From positions 528,709 to 592,708 of the forward strand of contig CAADRB010000066.1 in assembly GCA_900708905.1 (NCBI GenBank): a stretch of 64,000 nucleotides of DNA. Reading direction: 5' to 3'. Source of the DNA: Hymenolepis diminuta (taxonomy: Eukaryota > Platyhelminthes > Cestoda > Cyclophyllidea > Hymenolepididae). Of the stretch, positions 10,804 to 21,500 are shown in pieces. Position 1 is the stretch's first letter. Each line of letters begins with the position of its first letter. Below the pieces are notes generated by a model. That model saw nothing but the letters and a program-made list of their open reading frames with translations, was not told the origin of the DNA and did not search any database. Made by a program: the position numbers and the translations under genes.

Positions 10804-11987
10804 ATGGATCAAAAACAATTTCGTGTTTTAATTTTACACTGCTTCTTGATGGGAAAAAATATCGTTCAAGCGAAGCAATGGCTTGAAAAGTGTTATGGGG
10901 ACTCCGCTCCATCCAAAACAACAGTAAAACGTTGGTTTGCTGACTTCAAACGTGGTTGTAGAGACACCGATGATGCAGAACGCAGTGGACGTCCAAATGA
11001 GGCGGTAAAACCAGAAAACATAAAAAAATCCACAATCGTTTTGAATGATCAAAAAGTGAAGTTGGGTGAGTTAGCTGACATCGTAAAGATATGAAAAGAA
11101 CGTGTNNNNNNNNNNNNNNNNNNNNNNNNNNNNNNNNNNNNNNNNNNNNNNNNNNNNNNNNNNNNNNNNNNNNNNNNNNNNNNNNNNNNNNNNNNNNNNN
11201 NNNNNNNNNNNNNNNNNNNNNNNNNNNNNNNNNNNNNNNNNNNNNNNNNNNNNNNNNNNNNNNNNNNNNNNNNNNNNNNNNNNNNNNNNNNNNNNNNNNN
11301 NNNNNNNNNNNNNNNNNNNNNNNNNNNNNNNNNNNNNNNNNNNNNNNNNNNNNNNNNNNNNNNNNNNNNNNNNNNNNNNNNNNNNNNNNNNNNNNNNNNN
11401 NNNNNNNNNNNNNNNNNNNNNNNNNNNNNNNNNNNNNNNNNNNNNNNNNNNNNNNNNNNNNNNNNNNNNNNNNNNNNNNNNNNNNNNNNNNNNNNNNNNN
11501 NNNNNNNNNNNNNNNNNNNNNNNNNNNNNNNNNNNNNNNNNNNNNNNNNNNNNNNNNNNNNNNNNNNNNNNNNNNNNNNNNNNNNNNNNNNNNNNNNNNN
11601 NNNNNNNNNNNNNNNNNNNNNNNNNNNNNNNNNNNNNNNNNNNNAAAGAAACGACCGCATATGGGAAAGAAAAAAATGGTGTTTCATCAAGACAACGCAC
11701 CGTGTGACAAGTGAATCAAAACAATGGCAAAACTACATGAATTGAACTTCGGATTGCTCCCACATCCACCGTATTCGCCAGATTTGGCTCTCAGAGACTA
11801 CTGGCTGTTCGCAGACCTGAAAAAAATGCTCGCCGGTAAGAAATTTGGCAAGAATGAAGAGATTATCGCTGAAACTGAGGCCTAATTTGAGGCGAATGAT
11901 AAATCGTTCTATAAAAGTGGTATTGAAATGTTTGAGCGGCGCTGGAATGATTGCGTTGCTCTTGATGGAGATTACGTTGATGAATAA
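10804..11987 (+). pseudogene. Mariner (irritans-type) transposase, broken
   Basis: This was a DD34D cut-and-paste transposase acting on its own terminal repeats in the nucleus. The N-terminal helix-turn-helix region is clear (MDQKQFRVLI, HCFLMGKN, KCYGDSAPSKTTVKRWF, DDAERSGRP). After the gap come HQDNAP with the second catalytic Asp, HPPYSPDLAL, then RDYWLFADLKKML with the third Asp 34 residues later, and SFYKSGIEMFERRWNDC, ending GDYVDE. In-frame stops sit at 11092-11094 and 11712-11714 (both TGA where relatives have Ser) and at 11883-11885 (TAA where relatives have Tyr). The first catalytic Asp lies in the gap. Codons on both sides otherwise stay in one family frame. Confidence 0.92.
11106..11644. 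other. Assembly gap (539 N) inside the mariner
   Basis: This is a run of unknown bases. An isolated N also occurs at 10790. Long apparent frames across the gap are artefacts of N. The flanking transposase pieces leave about 135 residues (about 405 bp) missing by comparison with the usual 345-350-residue protein. The N run is therefore probably about 130 bp too long, or the copy contains an extra insertion. Confidence 0.97.
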
Positions 11988-12020
11988 AGCTAAATTTGAA
12001 CCAGAAAAGTGTGTTTTCTT

Positions 12021-12051
12021 TGTTAGGCCCGGAACTTTTCAGCCCATGTGT
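12021..12051 (-). repeat. Mariner right terminal inverted repeat
   Basis: This 31-bp partner of the left repeat reads ACACATGGGCTGAAAAGTTC and onward on the minus strand. TA follows at 12052-12053. Confidence 0.92.
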
Positions 12052-12053
12052 TA

Positions 12054-12998
12054 CATGCACATAATAACACTCTTTTATCTTTTAAGTCCTTAAATATCTC
12101 ATCATATATTTATTAATCAATTTTTAAATTTTCACCTTGTAGTGATCTACTTAGTTGAACCTTTATATTTTAATGTTTTTTTCAATGTTTAAATATCCTT
12201 TTGACCCCTTTTGCTATGCGTAAACACCAATGATATATGTTCAATCTGCATACTCAAACTCATGATTCAAACCATTTTAGTCCAGAGTTGTACTCTACTG
12301 GATGTGTGAGTGAATAAAATCAAGACCATTGGTATCTCTGCTGGCCTTCTCTGTTCTCTTCTCCAATATGTTGGGAACTGTTGCAATGAAAAGATCTAAC
12401 CATCCCTCACAACCTCATTATTACCCGGTTTGGCAAAAATGGACCTGACACCGCTTTTAGCTATTCCTCAGAAATAAACCAGCTGCTAAACTGAATTAAT
12501 GCATTCATGGTCGGTTAGGCCAACTGGACTGGACTACCACGTTGACCGAATAGCAATTTACCATTGGCCATTTTCTATCCACTTTGAATAATCCTGTTAT
12601 TGGCCATTCCCATAAGATTCAGATTGCTGGCGCTACCACCATAACTTTACGAAAAAGGAGGGATCGAATGCCACAAAAAGCAAAATTTAATCAAACCGAT
12701 ACAGTTCTCAAGTAAACTTAACCCTTCAAAGCTTTGACGAAAATAATAAAGATTTTTAAAAATAGATATGCTAAAGGTATTTCAAAAACATTATTATTGC
12801 TTTTACAGTCGGCAGTCAGTCCTCTTAATAATGAGACCAAGAGCCGATCCTTTTGAAAAAGTGTAAAATTTCCGCCTGTTATTAGAATTCATCAATCCCT
12901 AATCAAAAACTCTGAGCATACCTTTATAGTTCTCTTAAGCTATACGGGTACGTGTCTCTTGTAAAGTTGAGAAATATTAATGTAAAACTGTCACGACC
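12054..12998. other. Intergenic DNA, weak repeat similarity only
   Basis: No gene was seen. Around 12340-12390 the text CTTCTCTGTTCTCTTCTCC with ATGTTGGGAACTGTT weakly resembles the 3' part of the 18307/63319 repeat, too weakly to call a copy. A GGGATCGAATGCC motif at about 12660 resembles an inverted tRNA B box, but no matching A box was found. Confidence 0.4.
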
Positions 12999-13172
12999 AG
13001 TATAAGCTAGAATCTTGGAGTCTCCCTGATAAGAAACTCGAATTTAACCAGACTTGACCATCAATGCGGATGACAATTTCATTCATTAATTGTGCACTTG
13101 TGGACATCTATGCTCCTAATCTCTGACTTCACAAACAAGCACTTTAACCCCTGCACCATTAGAGCACCTCTC
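12999..13172 (-). repeat. SINE-like dispersed repeat, copy E (tRNA-like head visible)
   Basis: This is the most informative copy of the family. On the minus strand it starts GGTGCTCTAATGGTGCAG, then GGGTTAAAGTGCTTG and TGTGAAGTCAGAGATTAGG. That closely follows the acceptor stem and A box of a tRNA (TGGTGCAGNGGTTA, plus 13145-13158). The expected B box further on is decayed. The tRNA-unrelated part then matches the other copies (GATAAGAAACTCGAATT, GACTTGACC, GTGCACTTGTG). A Pol III-derived SINE is the best reading. Confidence 0.55.
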
Positions 13173-14073
13173 TTTAGTGAAGAAAACTCTTAGGATACGA
13201 TGAAAGTGGTTGGATATCTAGTCTACCAAAAATTGCAGCAACATCACAACCACAAGCCTGGAAAAGCAATAATCAATGATCTGGCGCTCCTGTAATATTG
13301 ATAATTTAATCTTCAACAGTTCAAATGTTATTCTTCATTTATGAAAATCATTAAATGCATTATTAGCATTTTTCGCAAATTTAATAATTTTATCTTTAGG
13401 ACGACAATAAAATTTATTTCCTTTAATACTGGTAAATTCCGCTCTTTTACTTTACCATGAGAGCCTGGAAATTAGTGTACGAAAATCTGCAGAAAAAAAT
13501 ATTCAAATCAGATTAACTAATAAGATAGCAAATTAATTTTTCTTCGAATTTTAATTTTCATTTAATCAAATTAAACTTAATAAAATTAATTTGCATATAA
13601 TAAATACTTCCTTTGGCAATAATATTTATCAGATTTAAAAATAACCATCATATGATGATCTTTATGCTTTAACCACAAAAAATATATTTCATTAACGAAT
13701 AAACTTAATGATAAAAATGTTTACTAGTTAATACTTTTCATATGTATCTTATTTTTAACAATATTTCAATTTGCGCACTAAAGAATTAATTTGCATTTCC
13801 TCCTTATTTAATTGTTCACAGCTTAAAATTAAAATATCTATGGAGACTTTGACGTAGTTTTATTTGCAATTATAAAATATATTTACCTGGAAAATTTAAT
13901 TAAACCAGTTGATTCCCCCAAGACTTCGTCAGTAATTAAATTAATCAAAATCAACACTACAGACGCTTCAATTAAAGAAGGCTATCAACATTATTAAAAT
14001 CGCCTGACCTGTTTAAAAGCAGTGTGGTGATTATTATAAACTCAAATATCCTGTGATGTATCCGAATTTTAAT
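13173..14073. other. Very AT-rich intergenic DNA, nothing recognised
   Basis: This stretch consists of AT-rich sequence with TTAATTAA-like runs. It has no open frame of note and no repeat similarity that I could detect. Confidence 0.5.
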
Positions 14074-15427
14074 CAGGGGAAGATTTTTTAGAAACTCTAT
14101 TTGCTTCCAAGCCACTTGGCTGAAATATGAAAGAATTCACTTTCTTTCAGTCACCCACTCGAGAACATTCCATACCTCAACTTTATGAAATTCGTCACCA
14201 TATTTTAAAACGCTTGAAATAACGGATGCTACAACAACTAATGAAATGAAAAGGTATGCTGTAATAGTGTCCATAAAAGCAAAACGCAGCAATATAGGAA
14301 TTTCAATATTTCTAAAAATTTCCAGATCTTTCCTTTGCAGAGATAGAAGTGGGCTGAATGAAAAAATAGAGATAAATTGGCCACCACTGTGAAGAGAAAA
14401 GAGCATTGTCAGCTCCCCGCTGACTTAATTACAACACCTGAGGTTGTTAAAAGAGTGCATGACATGATCAACGAAAATGCTGAAAATTCAATGCGCGACA
14501 TCATGTCAAAGACCTTCAAGAGTCTAAAGAAACACCAATAATATAAGGGATGTTCTTCACCAAAACTTCGACAGATACAGATCATACCTTCTTAGGCGAG
14601 GTCAGTTTATGTGCACAAAAACAACTCAGGTGAATTATTTAATTCGCGCAAAACGACTCTTAAATAATTTGAAGCACCCGAAGAAGAGGAGTGTCTAGTT
14701 TTTGTTCGAGGGAAAAAACTTCCACCAGGATCAAAAGTTTAATCAAAGAAATGATCGGTGGCTATGTGCGAATAGACCCCACCGAAGTGTCAACTATTAT
14801 TCATGAGCACGAATTTTTCAGCAACGGTAATGGTTTTCTGTGTTTTCAGAAGTGAGGGAGGGACACATTATGTCTCCTCCGTTTTTTCCACAGGGCCTTA
14901 GAGTCAATGAAGATTCAGACGCCCATGTCAAGACTCTTCAAATCATTGTTGTTAAGCCGCCTTGAATAGATAGATTTGCCAAAGGAGGAAGATCCCCTAT
15001 TTCTTCCAACGAGATTCGGCTCTATTCCATAAAGCTCCCAAAACCCAGGATTCGATGGCCAAGAAATTTTATCGTCATGTCACACCAAATTTATGGCCTT
15101 CTAATTCATTAGACGTTATTTACGTATGGGCGGGCGTGACTGAAAATGAAGTTTATAAACATCTCCATAACACCAGATCCTACTATTTGATGGAAGCAAT
15201 AGTCCGATCAGTGGAGGACATCAATAAGGACCACCTGAAGAATGCTTGCAGCCGCTTTCGGACTCAAAATAAGTGGGTGATAGAAGCTGAAGGAGGACAT
15301 ATAGAATAAAACTTAGGTGAATATTTGGTTATTTGTTTTTTTACGAGAAACTGTTAGGTTTGACAGTTTCATTTTCTGTTTTTCTAAAATTGCAGAAGGC
15401 ATCTGAGGCCATTTTACGTCCCCTGTA
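14074..15427 (+). mobile_element. Decayed DD37D (maT-like) Tc1/mariner element
   Basis: Transposase remnants run left to right in several frames. The right end may be at TA 15426-15427, where the minus strand begins CAGGGGACGTAAAATGG. A similar CAGGGGAAGATTTTT begins at 14074 on the plus strand, giving an element of about 1.35 kb, normal for this group. The terminal pairing is weak and no clean TA is seen on the left, so the ends are tentative. Heavy decay shows that this insertion is much older than the irritans mariner at 10625. Confidence 0.6.
14434..15309 (+). pseudogene. DD37D/maT-like transposase, frameshifted remnant
   Basis: The pieces in order are TPEVVKRVHDMINENAENSM (end of the DNA-binding region), RRGQFMCTK, LIRAKRLLNNLKHPKK, GKNFHQDQKFNQRNDRWL, DPTEV, SPPFFPQGLRVNED, and DSALFHKAPKTQDSMAKKF. 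The last is followed by HVTPNLWPSNSLDVIYVWAG and the C-terminus NACSRF...IEAEGGHIE, which ends in a real stop. This order matches the family of Tc1/mariner-like transposases with a TPNLWPPNSPDLNPLDYYVW motif. The first catalytic Asp (in SDEK of relatives) is changed here to the EGK context, and the third (LDYYVW) is altered. Several frameshifts and stops rule out activity. Confidence 0.78.
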
Positions 15428-18306
15428 TTGAAAAATTTTAACTTGAAAATTTATTTTATTTTAAATGTAAAAATACCATTTATCTGACAAAATTAGATTT
15501 TCGGTTATTGCATAAAATAAAGAAGAGTTTTAATGGAATCTGAGCAACAAATAATTAAAAATTGTTACAATATTCTCATATGGTATACAAATAAGCATCA
15601 TTTTCTGATTTTAATATATGCCAAAATGTAAAAAATAGCTTTTTACACCCAATTTGATACGCTTTCAATTTTTTATCAACATAATTCTAAGATTTTAAAT
15701 TGAATTCCCCAACGAGGTATTTTTCTTGTTCAGAAATAAAATGACTGTACAAATCCTGTTCACACTAACTGTTTTACTGCGTTAATTAATAGAAATAAAA
15801 TCTTTTCAGTGAATTATTCATTAGTAAAGTGTCTACATTCATTACCAAATTATGTAAATTTAGCGGTAAATTTTATTGTGAGTATATGCATAGTTGATTA
15901 CCGTTAAAATTGTTTCAAGACTTACCATTTTATGTAAACCTGAGCCTGTCTTCCTTGGCTATAGACGGTAAACAATCGAAAATTTTATCTTAACATTCAC
16001 CAAATATTATTTTTCGTAGGCATATGAATGGAAAGCATAGAAATTTTCATTAAATTAATCAAAATTCAAATAGATAAATGAATCTCGAACTATTATCGTT
16101 AATTAATCCAGTCTAGAAGTACACCAGCTCACACCATCTCGGAAACCAATGATAAGCATGCGTTTTGGAATTAAACATCATAATCTGGAAAACCCTGATC
16201 ATTCAGGAAAATTTTCACCCATTAGTCCGTATTGTTGATTTTCCTGGGGCATATTAAATGGCCAGAGCATTCAAAACTGGCTTAATTTAGGGCTTTAAAC
16301 GAATGGTTTTCAAAATATACTTTCATTTATTTTTCCCCCTTAAGTACATTAGATTTCCTATAAGTGATTTCTACATATGTGTTTTTTCAAACTATTTATA
16401 CCTCCCACTTTCTTTCAGTGTTAGAATTCCCAGGTTCCAACGTAATGAAAGACGATATTTACCCAACAATTTAGAACTTTGTGAAAATTTGGTCCGAACT
16501 GAATATCTGCAGTGTCATTCGTAGCAAAAATTCCGACTATTCCATGACAGTTTTGCTTGTAAATTTGCCAATATTATGCTCTGTAAAACTCATTAAACAT
16601 TACACAAATTCTGAATACTTAATTTTCATTAGTTGAGAGCCACTAATAAATTAACGTCTTGGAACGTAGAAAGTTCCACATTCTGTAAAAACAAAATTAT
16701 GCCATTCTTCTAGTAACAATAAAATTAAATTTCTTGAAATGAGTTAAATGAATTTAATCAGAGGCAAATATTTCAGGGTAATAATCAAAGATATTGAAAA
16801 TTTTCACTGCATCCAACACATTTTAACCTTCATCAGTTTTAAAAATTTACAATTCTATTTTAGAATCAATTTTTCAATTGAAGCAACTCTGAAAAATAAT
16901 GTATTCCTAACACAGTTTTATATACTTGAATTTGAAAATGCAGATAGGATTCACTTTATCCAACCACTCAAAGCGTGCATTCTACAATTGTCCTGAACTA
17001 TCCCAACATGCATTAAATATTTTCTTAACACCTAATCTGAGAAGACTGAATATCGTATAAAAGCTGGTTATTTAATTGTGAAGATAAAACAAGTCCGCAA
17101 GTACCATATAGACCATTTAATCACGGATTCCTCTTCTCCTTATCTAAACTTTTCTTCTTGTTTGAATTTTCTTACTATTCCCAATAGCTAGTTGAGTGCT
17201 TTTGATTAAAAGCTGTTGAAACTTTCTACTATGTTGTGCTAATTAACAGCGATCGCGACTTGAATGAACTGCAACTAAATATTTATATCAGTATTTTACA
17301 ATCTACAAGCTGATATCCCAACCAAGAAAAAGGAAAATACAGGTTCTCGTTTATTATATCGAACACTTATCATAGTTCATCTCGAACTATTGTAAAAAAT
17401 AGCCAAATCCGTATTAGTTCACATAAGAAATATAAGAGTTAATCGTTATTTCAAAGATGATGGAGAGAAAACAAAAAATACTAATTTATTCAAGGGAAAA
17501 TATTTAATAATTTTCCATTATTCTATGTTCACTTTAACAATAATGAAATGATTCCTTAGATTAATAAGATATCATTATTACCATATAACAAAATATGGTA
17601 ATCAAATCAAAAATCAAAACTCACTGGGCACAAACAGCTGTGACACACTTATGGAGAATTTTCACTGTCAAAGAACATTATGATCCACTAGATTGCTATT
17701 TTGGATTATGGTCGTGATATAAGTCGTAACACAGTACGATTATTGATGTGCTTTCATAATTTTTTTATGATGTGGCTCGGGTGAAAGGAAAACTGTGTTT
17801 TATCTCACAATATGCCTCGTTAACAAATGAAATTGGTTAAAAATAACATCATTGGACCTATTTCACTTTTCCAGTATAAAGATTTCAAACCAGAACAGAG
17901 TAGCACGCTGCAAATCAATGACATAAATTGCATTACCATACAGGTGGCAAGTATTTAAAAATACTACTTCTTCTAGCAACAGAGGTATAAAGATTTATAC
18001 TCTGAATTAAGAAAATGGAAATAAAAAGAATCTAAATATGAAATAATAATCTTTAATGAAATTTATGCAAATACATCATTTGCTTACAGAAAATTCTGAA
18101 ATGCTTGTACCGAATATAAGTTGACTAATCACCTTTTAAAGCGTAAACATCAATTGTTAGTTAGCAAGCTTTGCAAATGGATGATCTATTTCAGATTGCT
18201 ATCCAATATTATTTAAGATCATTCCTATCTTTCAAAATGTGAAAAAGTGGATTGAAACGACAAGATCGACTGTCGTAATTGAAAACCGATCAATAAACAC
18301 TGAACG
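15428..18306. other. Intergenic DNA, nothing recognised
   Basis: This region is AT-rich. The open frames at 16303-16524 and 16748-16996 are rich in Phe, Ile, Leu and Asn, as expected for chance frames in AT-rich DNA. No repeat copies were recognised. Confidence 0.5.
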
Positions 18307-18519
18307 TCATTGACAAGCATTTGCTGAAATCTAGGGGACGAATCGTGAACCATGAATTTTGGAACGTGGGCTACCTATTTATTAAATACTGTGCAACTTA
18401 AATCAAAACTAGAATGAAGTAAGTGATAACTCTGATATCTTGAAAACGCTCTCAGCATCTTTCTGTTTCCCATCCTTTTTTTGTCAGACTTTCTGCTGAC
18501 TTATTTCAGTTGCTTCTTA
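18307..18519 (+). repeat. Dispersed repeat family 3, copy 1
   Basis: This copy shares blocks in the same order with 63319-63509. It begins TGAACGTCATTGACAAGCAT then TTGCTGAAAT, where the partner has TGAACATCGTAGAGAAGCAT and TTGCTGCAGT. Next come AGGGGACGAATCGTGA (partner AGGGGATGAATTGTGA), a pyrimidine-rich stretch, and TCAGTTGCTT. There is no coding signal. Strand and ends are approximate. It may be a non-autonomous transposon or an old duplicated segment. Confidence 0.5.
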
Positions 18520-21500
18520 CAATTAAAAGCTACAAAATATTCCTTATTAGTGCGGTCATGGTAATAAAGAAAGATTAAACCGCCGATGAAAGAGAGTAAA
18601 CAGGAGAGATGATATTTGTATATTAAGTCGCTGTTCGTCCGCAATCAGTATCCACACGAAAGTAATCTTGCTATTCGTTTTGACCTTGAGTTTAAAAAAT
18701 TCGAGTGAATCAAATTTTTTGCAATAATTATCAGCAACGGTCAAAAAAATTTTCCCTTTGATGCGAAAAGTTGGAATATGCCGAGAAAACGACATTTATT
18801 TCATTCGTGAAGAAGAAGATTTTCAATTCCGGTTACTTTTGAACCCATATTTCTTTCGTTGATGGGCAGAGCTTTAATTATGAATGTTTAAATCTTTACC
18901 ACTAATCTAAACTTTGTTTGATTTCTGCATTACCACAGTAATTGAAATTGCCAATAACCAGTCTGTGTGTACTTTCCTAACATTCAAACGTCATGAATTC
19001 ATTAATTAGGAGAGGTTCCTTTAAGCAGTGAGGTCATGGCACTTTCGGTATATTTCATTTTGCGTTCAAATGATGAGAGGTGAGGTAGATATCATTGGTT
19101 TTAGGGTCGCGTCAACTCGATAAGTAGCAAAAGGTCAAATAAAGCCTTAGGGGCTAATCGAATTATTCTCATACACGTTAGGGTGGTATTTAGGAAATTC
19201 AGAAATTCAGGTATATTGAAATCTCAAAACTAAATTAGAAAAGTTCATCGAAAGGTAATTTAGACTATAGCTATTATAACATTATGATTAACAGGTCAAA
19301 AATAAGTATTTTTTAAACTACTTTATAATTTATCAATAAGTCAATGAATGAATTTAATACCAAAACGTATTATTATATTTGAAATGTTTCTGTTTTTGAT
19401 TTAATGTTTGTCATCCATTATTCCTAGGAAGTGGAAGGATGAAGCGAAAATTTCCGGTTTTAATTTTAAAAATATAACTAACGAATTTATAAAACCCATT
19501 TAATTAAAATGTATTTGGGTCAACTTGAGCTGACTATTAACTTGGAAGCTATAAAACTCCTAACTCATTAAAGTTAACATTGAATAAACAACAATGAGCT
19601 CTGTTATGATTAAAATACGTTCTGCCAATCAAATCAACTTGTTGTTCATGTCTGAAAGAAGATTCAAATGAATCAAGGTGGCTTGAGTAACCTTTCAATT
19701 AAACCAAATGATATGCATGCTTTGAGTATCGCGTATTTGAAGCCCAGTTGATAACCCTGGTAAACATATTTAAAATGTTATTTTTTATTATCATAAGAAA
19801 TAATATTTTAAATCCCTAAAATTGTCGAATATTTAAGGACAAAATCAAATCATTTATACACAATGAATGACAAAAGACTGAGTAATATATACACATTTTA
19901 CCAGGAAGACAAAAGGCTGAAAATTTGTTTTCCAAGTTCAGAATTCACTGATCATAAGACAGTTTTTTGTCATCAATTACATAAATGTAACTTTCATTAT
20001 CTCATAACTGACAATTTGCATTAACTTGAAGCTCCATGAATTGAAAATCACGTAATTCTATTTTTATTTAGAAATTTGATTATGGATCTCAGTTAATGTT
20101 TTATTCTCATGTCACTATCTTCCTTAGGAGATGTCAAAATGAATGCGAAGATCGTACTGGGTAGTAGATAAAGTGGTAATAGTAAGCATATCATGTGGTG
20201 CTAAAATAAATGCTGTTAGAGTAAATAAAGTCATCTGAGTACGCCCTGAAAGGTGTTTAAATATAGCCAAAGAAATAAATCAACAATCATTAGAATGTTT
20301 TAATGTATTCCACGATTCTCGAAAAGTAGTTAGTTTCCGGGAATATCTAAATTTATTTATTAATTAGTAATTTTATTTTATGATACAATGACTTATAGTA
20401 ACCCACTACAGTGAATTGGCAAAACTTATACTATCCAAAACAAATAGACCTATTCTATTTTATTTCAATAAGGTTTATTATTAATTGGCTGATTTGATCA
20501 AAGGGTTGCATCAAAGATCCGAATTGGGCAGAAGGATGTAATCAGCAGTGCATTTGACAAGAAAATGGAAGGGAGAAACGTGTTGACCGTGCCTCTGAAA
20601 TTAGGGATTTCTCTAAATGTTGATTTCTAATTTATCTCATCTGTATCTTGATGCTAAAAGAGGCTGGATGAAAATTTAACTAGATTCGAGTTCTTGGGAA
20701 AGGAAGTTTGCATCAATTTATGATTCCCTAACCTCGCATTTCTTAAACCATTTCAAATTCATGTAGGGTGACATTTCGAACGCAACCTTTTTGTCATTTT
20801 TCTGAAATATTCAGAGAAGGCAAATCTGAGCTTTAAACCCTAGAGAATCTGTCTTATCCGGTTGTGTATTCCAAAAAGCGAGCTTAGTGTAATCCAGAAA
20901 TCCTAATAAATTTTTCCACGACCAGAAAAAAGGGAACTTTCTCTCAGCTGAATTAAAAAATAAGCAAACTTTCTTCCGCACTAGTGGCAAGTTTCCGCAT
21001 CAATTTTTCATGATTTGCTAATTAACTTCGAACAGTACCCTCTAAAGGCATTAGAGTAAAATTGATTTAACCACTTGAGTTTATTTAAAATACTTAAGTC
21101 TGTAACAGTGTTTAATTTAATAGTTTACGTTCCCAGAATTTCAGCTAAATTGAGTTAAATCTATTAATCGTCTGCGAGGTTTGCTTGATATAGGGGTCTG
21201 GACGTCAAGCGTCACAGTTTTATTGCTTTAGTATTTCGGTTTTCCATCTGTTTCGATTAGTTCACTTTGGAGGAACAAATTTCCCATTTCATTATAGTTT
21301 CTAGGAAAATGTTTAACGGAAACCATGGGAATACAGTAATTGAGGTTTGATTTCCATAGGTAGTTTTATCTGAGGTTAACTTGTAGTTCAGAGTTTTGAG
21401 AAAAATTGCGTTGATCATTCCCTCTCCCACCTGCTCTTTTTGGATTTGATTGATATTCCATTTCAGTTGCTTTACTGTGATTAAATAATTTGAACTTGGT

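Larger units (their letters stand above)
10625..12051 (+). mobile_element. Mariner transposon, irritans subfamily, inactive
   Basis: This is a complete-looking DNA transposon. Inverted repeats of 31 bp lie at 10625-10655 and 12021-12051 and share the core GGCTGAAAAGT, then CCGGGCCTAACA, with two mismatches. TA dinucleotides flank it at 10623-10624 and 12052-12053, matching mariner target-site duplication. The terminus and subterminal sequence (CATAGATGTCGCTAG) match the irritans group. The transposase frame runs left to right and carries three stop codons, so this copy is dead. A 539-base assembly gap removes its middle. The mild decay contrasts with the other two Tc1/mariner elements in the window and suggests a younger insertion. 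Confidence 0.93.

Noticed and set aside
11049..11714. Apparent 200-codon frames on both strands around 11.1-11.7 kb
   Set aside because: They are created by the run of N bases; the real content is a broken mariner transposase.
14137..14406. 89-codon minus-strand frame with hydrophobic segments
   Set aside because: It overlaps the probable 5' part of the maT-like transposon on the other strand and has no independent support.
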